The notes beneath the pieces were generated by a model. It searched no databases, was not told the DNA's origin, and was given only the letters and a program-made list of their open reading frames with translations. Positions 5,356 to 12,790 of a DNA stretch of 14,660 bases are shown here, piece by piece. The stretch is from an uncultured Peptococcaceae bacterium (GTDB taxonomy: Bacteria; Bacillota; Desulfitobacteriia; Desulfitobacteriales; Syntrophobotulaceae), in the NCBI GenBank assembly GCA_937892995.1, contig CALBJS010000169.1, positions 1 through 14,660 of the forward strand. Direction: 5' to 3'. The position numbers were made by a program, and so were the translations under genes. Positions within the stretch are counted from its first letter, which is position 1, and the number at the start of each line of letters is the position of its first letter.

Positions 5356-6714
5356 CTATGAAAAAATACTGATAGGTAAATGGATTCCTCTTTCTTCCAA
5401 AGTAGACAAGCACTTCGGAATTACCCCGGTCGAACGGAAATTACCCAGAGTCTTACCATGTTCATCCAAGCCTTTTTCCTCGAATATAAAAACATCCTGG
5501 AGGGTTATGATATCTCCCTCCATCTTTTGAACCTCAGTGATCTTAGTTATCCTGCGCGTGCCGTCCTTAAACCTGTTCTGGTAAACTAAAAGATCCAGTG
5601 CCGAAGATATCTGCTCCCGGACAGCTTTGAGCGGCAGTTCTACTCCGGCCATCAGGACCATGGTCTCCAATCTGGCGAGAAGATCACGAGGTGAATTCGC
5701 ATGCCCAGTAGTTAAGCTCCCATCGTGACCGGTATTCATAGCCTGCAGCATATCTAAGGCTTCCCCTCCCCTGACTTCTCCGACTACAATTCTGTCAGGA
5801 CGCATCCGCAGAGAGTTAATGACCAGATCGCGGATGGTAATCTGCCCTTTACCTTCGATATTAGGAGGACGGGACTCCGTTCTGACCACATGTCTCTGTT
5901 GAAGCTTTAATTCCGCTGCATCCTCAATAGTTACGATCCGCTCATTATGAGGAATAAAGGAAGAGAGGACATTTAAAGTAGTAGTTTTACCACTTGCCGT
6001 CCCTCCTCCGACAATGATATTTAATCTTCCTTTGACAGCCGCCTTCAGAAAGGAGGCCATGTTCGTATTCAGGGTGCCGAAGTGAATCAAATCGTTAATC
6101 GAGTAGGGTGTCGCTGAAAATTTGCGAATGGTTAGTACCGGCCCATTCAGGGAGATCGGCGGAATAATAGCATTTACCCTGGAGCCATCCGGAAGTCTGG
6201 CATCTACCTTGGGAGATGATTCATCAATCCTTTTTCCCAAAGGGGCTACGATGCGCTCGATGATATGCATAAGATGGTTATCATCTCTAAAAGAAATGTC
6301 CGTTAATTCCAGCTTGCCTTCCCTTTCTACATAGATCTGATCACAGCCGTTTACCATTATTTCATTAATGGCCGGATCACTTAAAAGAGGAGTTATCGGA
6401 CCATAGCCGGTGATTTCACTTAAAACCTCACCTGCTAAGCGATGGAACTCACCCCTCGTTAAAATGACATTTTCCTGCACTAAAAGTTTCTCAAGTACGG
6501 CCTCAACCTCTTTGGCGAAAAGCGTAGTAAGCTCCGCTTCCGTATAATGCTCAATATCAACATCGGTATTATTAACCGTATTTTGAAGAGCCTGTTCTTT
6601 AAGCCTCCGCCAAACAGAGAGCTTGGAAGGGCTTACACTTCCTACATTCTCTTTTTCCTTCTCGACCTGATATCTGTTTTCGACTTGCTTAAGTTTACTC
6701 TGCAGCAGACTCAT
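5356..6714 (-). CDS. tadA: CpaF/TadA, Flp pilus secretion ATPase
   Basis: This 452-aa protein is a complete type II/IV secretion ATPase of the CpaF family. Residues 1-60 are a variable N-terminus. Residues about 60-220 are the N-terminal domain with GYGPITPLLSDPAINEIMVN. Then come the Walker A motif GGGTASGKTT (236-245), the Asp box TIEDAAELKL (262-271), Walker B RIVVGEVRGGEALDML (308-323) and the His box TGHDGSLTTGHANSP (328-342). It powers pilin polymerisation at the cytoplasmic face, together with TadB and TadC. The start codon overlaps the tadZ stop (ATGA, 6711-6714). No other ATPase is present, so this single enzyme would serve both extension and any retraction, as in other Tad systems. 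Confidence 0.95.
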   Translation of the reverse strand: MSLLQSKLKQVENRYQVEKEKENVGSVSPSKLSVWRRLKEQALQNTVNNTDVDIEHYTEAELTTLFAKEVEAVLEKLLVQENVILTRGEFHRLAGEVLSEITGYGPITPLLSDPAINEIMVNGCDQIYVEREGKLELTDISFRDDNHLMHIIERIVAPLGKRIDESSPKVDARLPDGSRVNAIIPPISLNGPVLTIRKFSATPYSINDLIHFGTLNTNMASFLKAAVKGRLNIIVGGGTASGKTTTLNVLSSFIPHNERIVTIEDAAELKLQQRHVVRTESRPPNIEGKGQITIRDLVINSLRMRPDRIVVGEVRGGEALDMLQAMNTGHDGSLTTGHANSPRDLLARLETMVLMAGVELPLKAVREQISSALDLLVYQNRFKDGTRRITKITEVQKMEGDIITLQDVFIFEEKGLDEHGKTLGNFRSTGVIPKCLSTLEERGIHLPISIFS

Positions 6715-7907
6715 GACTTACCGCCCCCCTTGGCAAAGATTTTTTTCCAGCCTGCCAGCGGTCGGGGATGATTTTCGCTGGCCACCAGTTTGACAGCCAG
6801 ATCTTCATAGTATTTGCCGGCTGAATAGTTTTTGCTTTCTATGATGGGAATACCCATATTAACAGCATTAACAGCTATTTTTTCAAAGTTGGGCACAACA
6901 GCAAAGATCGAGGTCCCTAATTCGTTCTCCAAATCTTTGACCTTCAGGCCTCCGGTGTATCCCACTCTATTAAGGATAATCCTTACCTTTCTGCGGAGAT
7001 TTAGGTTCGTGAGCATCTCCATACATTGTTTCAGGTTTTGGATAGCGGCTAAATCTAAAGTCGAAACCACTAAGATCTCATCTGCGGTTTCTAAAGCAGG
7101 AATCACAGTGTCGTGGAAATAGTTAGGACAATCAAAGATTATATAGTTAAATGTTTGGGCCAGGGTTTTATGAATCTTTTCGATATCCTCCGCACCTATA
7201 AAGATTGCCGAATCCGGATTAGCCGGAGCAGGAAGAATTTTAAGACCGGAAGAATGCTCCGTACAATAGCTGTCAAGGGTCTCCATATCAATATTGGCAA
7301 GCTCATCGATGACATCTTTAATAGAATACTTATTGGGAATTCCGGACATCAGGGCTACATTCCCGGACATAAGATTAAGATCGACTAATACTGTCCTTTT
7401 GTGAGTAAGTTTGCTGATTGCTATAGCGGTATTAAGGGCAATAGTCGTCTTCCCTACTCCTCCTTTGGTACTGAAGACCACTAAGGTTTTAAATTCCGGT
7501 TTTACTTTTTTCTCTACAGTTACAAGTTCCTGACGTTCGTTCTCCGTTTGGATAACCCGCTGAAGCAAACGGTAAAGCTTTTCATCCTCAATAGGAAGGG
7601 TTATTACCTCTTTGGCCCCGATTCTTAAAGCACAGCGCAGCACTCTTTTGCTGTCCGAATTGGTAATAAGGATGAGACTGGTATTAGGAAATTCCAGAGC
7701 GAAAACTTCAGCTACCGCTATGCCCTCATTTCCGGGAAGATCTACATTGAAAATTATGATTCCCGGTTGATGACGTTCTGCCAGGGCAAACCCGATATCG
7801 ACGTTATTGGTTGCCCGTAGGACCGTAAAATCAGGCATTTTCTCCAGCCGCTCTTTTAAATTTTCACTTTCTTTGGGATCGACAATCAAGATACTGGCGT
7901 TCTTCAA
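6711..7907 (-). CDS. tadZ: CpaE/TadZ, pilus-localising MinD/ParA-type ATPase with atypical receiver domain
   Basis: This 398-aa protein starts at a TTG (7907) with GGGTG about 8 nt upstream; no ATG is available in frame nearby. Residues 1-120 form a receiver-like domain in which the usual phospho-acceptor Asp aligns with Asn54 (IIIFNVDLPGNEG). The conserved Lys before the beta-5 proline is Leu (VITLPI), so it is unlikely to be phosphorylated. Residues about 140-390 are a MinD/ParA ATPase with deviant Walker A KGGVGKTT (148-155), then VLVDLNL-type and FDCPN motifs. TadZ/CpaE proteins mark the cell pole or site where the Tad machine assembles. It lies between cpaB and tadA, the usual order. The C-terminus overlaps the tadA start by 4 nt. 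Confidence 0.92.
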   Translation of the reverse strand: MKNASILIVDPKESENLKERLEKMPDFTVLRATNNVDIGFALAERHQPGIIIFNVDLPGNEGIAVAEVFALEFPNTSLILITNSDSKRVLRCALRIGAKEVITLPIEDEKLYRLLQRVIQTENERQELVTVEKKVKPEFKTLVVFSTKGGVGKTTIALNTAIAISKLTHKRTVLVDLNLMSGNVALMSGIPNKYSIKDVIDELANIDMETLDSYCTEHSSGLKILPAPANPDSAIFIGAEDIEKIHKTLAQTFNYIIFDCPNYFHDTVIPALETADEILVVSTLDLAAIQNLKQCMEMLTNLNLRRKVRIILNRVGYTGGLKVKDLENELGTSIFAVVPNFEKIAVNAVNMGIPIIESKNYSAGKYYEDLAVKLVASENHPRPLAGWKKIFAKGGGKS

Positions 7908-7930
7908 AATTCATCACCCTTTTATTCTCA

Positions 7931-8650
7931 TTAGGGATACATTCCTAAGAATTTATTAAGATTCACACTGTTAAGTTTTTCTGTTCCGGATTCGCCGGCG
8001 GAGCGTAGGGTCAGCTTAATTTTTCCGAGACTTTCGCCAAAAGCCAGCAGCTGGGCATCCTTAGGCAAAAGGGCCAAAGTGACGTTTTCAACTGCCTGGA
8101 CTCCTTCTTTCCGCTGGAGATCAGGACCTACGGCCAAGACCTCGACATTCTGGACAAGGGTAACCACCGCATGTAGTTCTTTCTCACTTCCGGGATCCTT
8201 GGTCTTATAGGTGACGAGTACATCTACATAATCACCGGGTTTGACATGGCCCGCTATACCGCTGGGTGGCGTGACTGCAGTCGTAACCGCCCTTTTGCCT
8301 TTAGGTACTTTATAAGCTAATTGATTGGCATCTTTTTCGGTAGTTAGCTGACTGAGGATGACAACATCATTTTCTTCCAGATCAACCAAGGTATACTTGT
8401 TTAAAACGCTATTAAGATCTTTAGCCCATTGAGGCTGGATATATTTCGTGGGTATCTCGACGGTCTTGAGCATCTCTTTAGTAAGCATTGTGCCTTGTTT
8501 AATCTTCTTGACCGTCAGCACGATTTTTTCTGTGGGCTGACTATTGGCTGCTTTGGTAATCCTGCTTATATAGCTCATTATTAGAGCTGTAGTTACTAAG
8601 CCGATGATTATAGTGATGATTAACCACAGCTTGGACTTGGAAATATTCAT
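7931..8650 (-). CDS. cpaB: CpaB/RcpC, Flp pilus assembly protein with SAF domain
   Basis: This 239-aa protein has an N-terminal membrane anchor (residues 7-29) and a SAF domain (about 42-105: VLTVKKIKQGTMLTKEML, then LTTEKDANQ). An RcpC-type region follows with VPKGKRAVTTAV, HVKPGDYVDVLVTY and VTLALLPKDAQLLAFGESLG. In Gram-negatives RcpC works at the cell envelope beside the secretin; here no secretin is encoded, so it probably links the inner-membrane machine to the cell wall. GGGGGG lies 7 nt before the ATG. A 92-nt gap separates it from the upstream tadG-like gene, the largest gap inside the locus. The gap holds a possible internal promoter (TATACT near 8668-8673 on the minus strand, poor -35). 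Confidence 0.9.
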   Translation of the reverse strand: MNISKSKLWLIITIIIGLVTTALIMSYISRITKAANSQPTEKIVLTVKKIKQGTMLTKEMLKTVEIPTKYIQPQWAKDLNSVLNKYTLVDLEENDVVILSQLTTEKDANQLAYKVPKGKRAVTTAVTPPSGIAGHVKPGDYVDVLVTYKTKDPGSEKELHAVVTLVQNVEVLAVGPDLQRKEGVQAVENVTLALLPKDAQLLAFGESLGKIKLTLRSAGESGTEKLNSVNLNKFLGMYP

Positions 8651-8742
8651 TAGTTTTCCCCCCGAAGAGTATAATCTGCCTAACTAAAAGCTGAACTATA
8701 TTGCTAATCTATCTTAAAGGTTATTTTAGCCACCGTGATTTT

Positions 8743-9678
8743 CTATTCCAGAAGACGAACAGCTTGAACCGCATGTTCCGATGAGCCGGGTGAGGAAGGC
8801 CCTTCGTCGATTCTTCTTATAAAAGTTCCGGTAATCACTCTATCATTACCGTATGAATCTATTCGAAATTCTGCAAAACCTACAATAGTAACTCTTTCTA
8901 CGCCATGAGCATCAAGAAGGGTGTCTATTAAAGGTAACGTAACTATTCTTCCTGTAGGAAGATTCGGCCTGATCTGACCTACCCTGACTCCGGTAATAGT
9001 ATCTATAGTACCCCCTATTTGAAAAATGGTTTCTCCTGTATACCCATCAGCTAAATACTGCACAAAATTATTGTCTCCTGCAGGGTTATCCCCTGAATCC
9101 TCAGGCGGAAGATAACTATCCAGATTGACAAAACCATAATTCCCGTCATAACCACTTCCCGGTCCGTAAGAGATTTCATACTGGACTTCGGGAGTGAATG
9201 TGTTATCCACCACTCCAATAGGTACAAGACCAAGTCCAAAACTATTTAAGATCCCTGTTCCCACCACAGAGTAGACACCGACATCACTGGAATCGTCGGC
9301 AAATACTCTGGCAAAAAAGTTATTATACCCAATCTTCATGACTACTTTCACATTGCCGTCCGGGAAGGTGACATCCATGTAACCTGTCTCTCCGTTGGCC
9401 GTCTGAATAGTTGCCGTATGTCCATCCGGATCGGAAGCAGTGACAGTCAGGCCGTTTTTGCCGGCATACTCTATCGCTTTGTTAATCGCTTCTGTCTGGC
9501 TGACCTCATAACCTTTGCCGGCAGCTAAAGCAGAGGCGTCAGAAATGTCCTGAAGCTGGACTTGCCGATAATAAAGATGGGCACTGTCTACCGCCAGAGC
9601 AACTACTCCTAAAAAGACCATCATTGCTATGGTGACCGCGATAATAACCGAACCTTTATCCTCTTGGAAAACTCTCAT
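8743..9678 (-). CDS. TadG-like pilus-associated protein with TadE/TadG-type N-terminus
   Basis: This 311-aa protein opens with DKGSVIIAVTIAMMVFLGVV, a single hydrophobic helix (about 10-32), followed by DSAHLYYRQVQLQDISDASA and ALAAG. This is the arrangement of the TadG-like Flp pilus-assembly N-terminal domain. The rest (about 60-311) is predicted to be outside the membrane. It is rich in Gly, Asp, Pro and Tyr and beta-prone (SYGPGSGYDGNYGF, then VQYLADGYTGETIFQIGG), with no catalytic motif I recognise. It lacks the Glu at +5 after the Gly-Ser site, so processing by the prepilin peptidase is doubtful, unlike Flp and TadE. It starts 11 nt after tadE stops, with GGGGGAAGAG as ribosome binding site. 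The role is probably as a minor surface or pilus-tip component. Confidence 0.8.
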   Translation of the reverse strand: MRVFQEDKGSVIIAVTIAMMVFLGVVALAVDSAHLYYRQVQLQDISDASALAAGKGYEVSQTEAINKAIEYAGKNGLTVTASDPDGHTATIQTANGETGYMDVTFPDGNVKVVMKIGYNNFFARVFADDSSDVGVYSVVGTGILNSFGLGLVPIGVVDNTFTPEVQYEISYGPGSGYDGNYGFVNLDSYLPPEDSGDNPAGDNNFVQYLADGYTGETIFQIGGTIDTITGVRVGQIRPNLPTGRIVTLPLIDTLLDAHGVERVTIVGFAEFRIDSYGNDRVITGTFIRRIDEGPSSPGSSEHAVQAVRLLE

Positions 9679-9689
9679 TTCTCTTCCCC

Positions 9690-10130
9690 CTATTCGCCCC
9701 TCATCGTTATCCTTGCTGTCAGATCGATAGTGTTATTAGCCGGGTCGTCAGCTATTAGGTCACCAATAAGAGGAGTCAGCAGCTTTAAAGTATAGGTAAG
9801 CTGAACTTCTACCCAACTATCTGCTGCATCACTGTTTTTGGTCAAATTGATGTTCAAATTATCCGGATCGAGTAAGAGCACATTGCTGTTTAATCTGGGA
9901 GTAAGATTAGTATCCCGCCACTGTTCCGTAGTTAGTGATGCTGTCGGATACTCACTGCTGTGAATAGAAGCATAGCGGGCTCCATCTCGGGCTTTGTTCT
10001 GCAGTTCAACATAGTTAGCGAAAAGCATCCCCCCTTCAATGATGCTGAACATCAAAAGAAGCAAGAGGGGCATGACTAAAGCCATCTCGACCATGGATTG
10101 ACCTTTATCGTTCTTCAAAAAGCCTTTCAT
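9690..10130 (-). CDS. tadE: TadE-like minor pseudopilin
   Basis: This 146-aa protein has the TadE signature near the start: DKGQSMVEMALVMPLLLLLM. A prepilin-like site falls between Gly10 and Gln11 with Glu at +5 (Glu15), then a hydrophobic helix (about 12-35), followed by NKARDGARYASIH. The remaining part is a short beta-rich extracellular domain ending in DLTARITMRGE. TadE proteins are pseudopilins processed by the same peptidase as Flp and are needed for pilus assembly. The start has AGGTGAT close upstream. It lies 36 nt after the peptidase gene and 11 nt before the tadG-like gene. Confidence 0.88.
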   Translation of the reverse strand: MKGFLKNDKGQSMVEMALVMPLLLLLMFSIIEGGMLFANYVELQNKARDGARYASIHSSEYPTASLTTEQWRDTNLTPRLNSNVLLLDPDNLNINLTKNSDAADSWVEVQLTYTLKLLTPLIGDLIADDPANNTIDLTARITMRGE

Positions 10131-10166
10131 ACTATCACCTGTCTACTAATTTACCTAAAGGTATAC

Positions 10167-10685
10167 TTATCTGATTATGTAAGTAGTCAGAGTTCCGAGG
10201 AAAATCGCCAAGCCGTAAGGGAATTTAAGGCCGGTAATTAGGACATCCTCTGATTGGGGTATCTTCCCCTTAAATATATTCGCACGCAGACTGAATAAAG
10301 AACTTGCTAAGTTGAAAATAGTCAGTCTTAACTGACCTTGGTAGACTGCCAAACCTAAAGCGATCAAGCCGCCGACAATAGAACTTAATAACAAAGCATA
10401 GATTCCAAACCAGATTCCGTTTAAGGCCCCTATTGCTGCTAAGAGCTTCACATCCCCTGCTCCTATACCCCCCAAAGCAAAAGGCAATAAAAGAATCAAA
10501 GTGATTATCGCCATCCCTAAGAAGGAATCTTTAAGACCTAAATAGCCCCTGGAATAGGTATTAAGAATAAGGCCAATCAGGATCAGCGGTAAGGTTAGAA
10601 GATTGGGAATACGATTGGTTTTCAGGTCATAGACCGCTGAAGCTCCGGAACCCAGTAAAGTTAATACTGTAATTGTATTAAACAC
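10167..10685 (-). CDS. tadV: CpaA/TadV, GxGD-type prepilin peptidase
   Basis: This 172-aa integral membrane protein has several hydrophobic helices and the two catalytic aspartates of type IV prepilin peptidases: Asp20 in YDLKTNRIPN and Asp78 in GGIGAGDVKLLAAIG. It lacks the N-terminal methylase/zinc domain of full-length PilD, as is normal for the short TadV/CpaA enzymes. It should cleave Flp and TadE at their Gly/Gln sites. The start is a GTG at 10685 preceded by GAGGT about 9 nt upstream. The gene follows flp after a 59-nt gap containing a GC-rich hairpin, so it may be expressed at a lower level than the pilin. Confidence 0.92.
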   Translation of the reverse strand: MFNTITVLTLLGSGASAVYDLKTNRIPNLLTLPLILIGLILNTYSRGYLGLKDSFLGMAIITLILLLPFALGGIGAGDVKLLAAIGALNGIWFGIYALLLSSIVGGLIALGLAVYQGQLRLTIFNLASSLFSLRANIFKGKIPQSEDVLITGLKFPYGLAIFLGTLTTYIIR

Positions 10686-10705
10686 GATTTGCTTACCTCA
10701 CTTGG

Positions 10706-10740
10706 AAATAAAAAGGACGGAGAGGGGCCGTAAGGCCCCT
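10706..10740 (-). terminator. Hairpin between flp and the peptidase gene, probable attenuator
   Basis: On the minus strand AGGGGCC (10740-10734) pairs perfectly with GGCCCCT (10729-10723) around a TTAC loop, starting 4 nt after the flp stop. A T-rich run, TTTTTATTT, follows about 9 nt later (10714-10706). The distance to the T run makes this a leaky terminator or an RNA-stabilising 3' hairpin, a common way to keep pilin mRNA more abundant than that of downstream assembly genes. Confidence 0.55.
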
Positions 10741-10744
10741 AATC

Positions 10745-10924
10745 TTATGGGGTAGGGTTAGCTTGGTTAGTCCCAGCTTCAACCTTGTCCCACAAATCTT
10801 TGACATCAGGACCAACAGCAAGAATTGCTACAATCGCAATAATCGAGATCAGAGCTGCAATCAAAGCATACTCAATCATGCCCTGCCCATCTTCTTCTTT
10901 AAGTAGTCTTTTGATAAGATTCAT
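10745..10924 (-). CDS. flp: Flp-type major pilin
   Basis: This 59-aa prepilin is short and easily missed. Residues 1-13 are a basic leader (MNLIKRLLKEEDG). The Flp processing motif follows: Gly13 then QGMIEY, with Glu at +5 (Glu18) and Tyr at +6 (Tyr19), so TadV should cut between Gly13 and Gln14 to give a 46-residue pilin. Residues 20-39 form the hydrophobic polymerisation helix (ALIAALISIIAIVAILAVG), and the tail reads DVKDLWDKVEAGTNQANPTP. It has the strongest ribosome binding site of the locus (AAGGAGGAAAG), as expected for a highly expressed structural subunit. It is the first pilus gene, upstream of tadV, and a candidate promoter lies just before it. Confidence 0.95.
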   Translation of the reverse strand: MNLIKRLLKEEDGQGMIEYALIAALISIIAIVAILAVGPDVKDLWDKVEAGTNQANPTP

Positions 10925-10955
10925 TTAATCTTTCCTCCTTAGAATTTTTAAATTG

Positions 10956-10983
10956 GTTACATTCACCAGTTCCGATCTGTCAA
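10956..10983 (-). promoter_or_regulatory. Candidate promoter of the flp-tad operon
   Basis: On the minus strand a perfect TTGACA (10983-10978) is followed after 16 nt by TGTAAC (10961-10956), a weak -10. Transcription would start near 10949, leaving a short leader with the strong flp ribosome binding site. The good -35 and poor -10 fit an activator-dependent promoter. Confidence 0.45.
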
Positions 10984-11091
10984 CGTAAGTACCGGACGTC
11001 CTTAGTTCGGAAATACCATGGTATTCTCAGTCGCTCTGTTCCCATGGTCCCTAGCAGAGCAGTAGGTGTAAAGAGCAGGAGTCACCTCCTT
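10984..11091 (-). promoter_or_regulatory. Palindrome-rich region upstream of flp: operator cluster or structured RNA leader
   Basis: The 108 bp between the 83-aa gene and the flp promoter hold clustered symmetry. There is a perfect 14-bp palindrome AATACCATGGTATT (11012-11025), a second CCATGG centred 26 bp away (11042-11047), the palindrome GGACGTCC (10994-11001), and the inverted repeat GCTCTG/CAGAGC around the second CCATGG. As RNA it would give consecutive hairpins: AGGAG-GTGA-CTCCT right after the upstream stop, GCTCTG...CAGAGC, and TTCCGA...TCGGAA (11012-11007 with 10975-10970). It matches no riboswitch class I can name. Confidence 0.4.
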
Positions 11092-11343
11092 CTAAATATT
11101 CTGAGGAAATTTATAAGTACATTGATTAAGATATTCCCAGGTATGAAATGATCCATCTTCCAGCAAACCTACGGCTTCGGAGAGCAGAGTCGTTAATTCC
11201 AGGAAACTTCGGAAATTAACGGTCTTTTCTTCTTCCAGCCACAGGATGGTTCCCTGAATGTCGTTATTCTGGGTATAGAGGACCTTAAGCAGAAAGTTGC
11301 CTTTATCCGGTTTAGGACCTTTGACTTGAGAACGTTTGGACAT
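11092..11343 (-). CDS. Small protein of unknown function upstream of flp
   Basis: This 83-aa soluble protein is basic at the N-terminus (MSKRSQVKGPKPDKGN), followed by FLLKVLYTQNNDIQGTILWL, EEEKTVNFRSFLELTTLLSE and AVGLLEDGSFHTWEYL. It has no signal peptide, membrane helix or metal site. The pattern of a beta-like LLKVLYTQN, QGxxxWLE and FRSxLEL resembles a small clostridial protein family I have the impression of having seen before, but I cannot name a function. It sits between the BTAD regulators and the pilin gene, same strand. It is preceded by a terminator and three 11-bp-spaced repeats, so it probably starts a new transcript. Its stop overlaps a near-perfect Shine-Dalgarno sequence (AAGGAGGTGA, 11091-11082). 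It may be a regulator of pilus expression; this is a guess from position. Confidence 0.7.
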   Translation of the reverse strand: MSKRSQVKGPKPDKGNFLLKVLYTQNNDIQGTILWLEEEKTVNFRSFLELTTLLSEAVGLLEDGSFHTWEYLNQCTYKFPQNI

Positions 11344-11454
11344 GTTTTACCCCCCGAGCTCATCCCACTTACGTATCTACCATTACTATGCCATTTAAGA
11401 ATTTCTTATCGCCTACAGATCAATCACAGATTCATGCTTCTTAGATTTTTTTTA

Positions 11455-11483
11455 GTGCACGGACTAGGCACAGCTCAGGCACA
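11455..11483 (-). repeat. Three direct repeats at 11-bp spacing, SARP/BTAD-type binding site
   Basis: On the minus strand TGTGCCT occurs twice (11483-11477 and 11472-11466) with 4 nt between. A diverged third unit CGTGCAC (11461-11455) continues the same phase. The GCAC cores on the plus strand start at 11457, 11468 and 11479, exactly 11 bp apart. Heptamers with 4-bp spacers are the known binding pattern of SARP-family activators. The site lies downstream of the proximal regulator gene and about 110 bp before the 83-aa gene. An AT-rich -10-like segment (around AATCTAAG) follows a few bases further. Confidence 0.5.
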
Positions 11484-11487
11484 ATAT

Positions 11488-11510
11488 AAAAAAACCCGGC
11501 ATATGCCGAG
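11488..11510 (-). terminator. Terminator of the proximal BTAD regulator gene
   Basis: On the minus strand CTCGGC pairs with GCCGGG around ATAT (11510-11495, one G-T pair), followed directly by T7 (11494-11488). It lies 38 nt after the regulator stop and separates the regulator transcript from the 83-aa gene and the Tad operon. Confidence 0.8.
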
Positions 11511-11548
11511 CGTGGAGATATTAGCTAAATTAAATTTATTTAACTCTA

Positions 11549-12790
11549 TTAGAAATAAGTCTTTTTTTCACCGATAGGCTGGAATTCAATACTTAAAGCA
11601 AGATCAGCCTCTAAATTAACACGCTTAAAGCTGTTTTTTATTCTTTTGGCGATCAAGTCCAGATTCTCTTCGGAAGTTGCGGTAATAATAAACATTAGGG
11701 AGTCTTCATTCCATTGGGTTAGGACATCCCCTTTTCTTAAGCACAAGAGAAGGGTATTTTTTAATTTAGGTATGTAATTTTTCAGTTCTCGGGGTTGTAG
11801 CTGTTCATCTTTGGCCGGAGATACTATCCCCAAGAAAGAGGTGGAAGGATAGCGGATACTTTTTCTTCTTTCCAGATTATAAATAGCTCGAAACTCCTCC
11901 AACTCACAATAAAAGGCCGTTTCCTGAACCCCATCCTCTTTTAAATCCCGGATGATTTCCCAGAAATTCATATCATTCTTTTGGATTCCTCTTCTTTTGA
12001 TTTCCCGGTATACTTGACGCAGAAGAGGGGAGGGCTTGACACCTAACTCTTGATTTAATTTCATAGTGATGTATTTATACTGACTTGTGGCTTGCTTGAG
12101 CTGACCCAGATTAAGCAGGGCTTCAAGATAGAAGATATGCACAGCTTCTTCATAAGGATCGATCTGAAAGCCTTCTTCGCAATTTTCGATAATTGCCTGA
12201 TAATTATCCTCCTCTTTAAGAAGCTCTAAGTGCTGGAGCAAGGCCTTAAAGTACAAACGATGATAGCGGTTTCTGATAGGTATGAGCCATTCGCTATAAA
12301 GATTCTCGGCTAAATATTCTCCCTTATAAAGCTTGAGGGCCTTCTGATAACAGTTCATGGCTTGCCGGGGATTGCCGTCTTTAAGCTCATTCCCTTGTTG
12401 AATTAATTCACAGAATTCCTCAGTATCAAGTGTGCAGTCTTCGCTTAAGGTGAAGATATAAAACCCGCTTTGGAAATCCAATTTACAAAACCCGGCAGCA
12501 GGGCCGTCAGCCATTACTCCCATTTTTGTCAACATTTTGCGCAGTCGGTAAACCTGAGTACGCAAAGCATTTTTAGGATCCTGCAGGTCATTCTCCGGCC
12601 AAAGCTTCTCCATAATACTTTCCGGTAAGAGTTTCTTATCTTTATAAGTAATAAATAGTTTCAACAGATCAAATATCTTATAAGAACGTTTGCTAACCTG
12701 TTTTAATAAAGATCTTTCGCCATCTCGGAGGTCAAAGTTACCTAAAGTCGTGATGTTAGGGTTTAGCACAGTCGGATTATTGGTCTCCAT
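11549..12790 (-). CDS. BTAD (SARP-like) transcriptional regulator with degenerate GGDEF-like C-terminus, proximal copy
   Basis: This 413-aa protein has three parts. Residues about 13-112 are an OmpR/SARP-type winged helix (LGNFDLRDGERSLL; recognition helix about ALRTQVYRLRKML). Residues about 121-266 are a bacterial transcriptional activation domain of TPR-like helices (LDTEEFCELI, NCYQKALKLYKGEYL, YLEALLNLGQLKQA, LGVKPSPLLRQVYREI). Residues about 290-405 resemble a GGDEF domain: EFRAIYNLERRKSIRYPSTS at its start, then LRKGDVLTQW and FIITATSEENLDLIAKRIKN. The signature position reads WNEDSL (360-365) instead of GGDEF, so it cannot make c-di-GMP. The ribosome binding site is weak (GTGAGAGA). 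It is a clear paralogue of the next upstream gene. It probably controls the Tad operon and the 83-aa gene; this is inferred from position. An AT-rich hairpin (12880-12912) lies in the 140-bp gap before it. Confidence 0.85.
   Translation of the reverse strand: METNNPTVLNPNITTLGNFDLRDGERSLLKQVSKRSYKIFDLLKLFITYKDKKLLPESIMEKLWPENDLQDPKNALRTQVYRLRKMLTKMGVMADGPAAGFCKLDFQSGFYIFTLSEDCTLDTEEFCELIQQGNELKDGNPRQAMNCYQKALKLYKGEYLAENLYSEWLIPIRNRYHRLYFKALLQHLELLKEEDNYQAIIENCEEGFQIDPYEEAVHIFYLEALLNLGQLKQATSQYKYITMKLNQELGVKPSPLLRQVYREIKRRGIQKNDMNFWEIIRDLKEDGVQETAFYCELEEFRAIYNLERRKSIRYPSTSFLGIVSPAKDEQLQPRELKNYIPKLKNTLLLCLRKGDVLTQWNEDSLMFIITATSEENLDLIAKRIKNSFKRVNLEADLALSIEFQPIGEKKTYF

Noticed and set aside
5345..5413. 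Extended N-terminus for TadB starting at 5413
   Set aside because: It overlaps the conserved end of tadA by 58 nt, has no better ribosome binding site, and TadB normally starts just before its first membrane helix.
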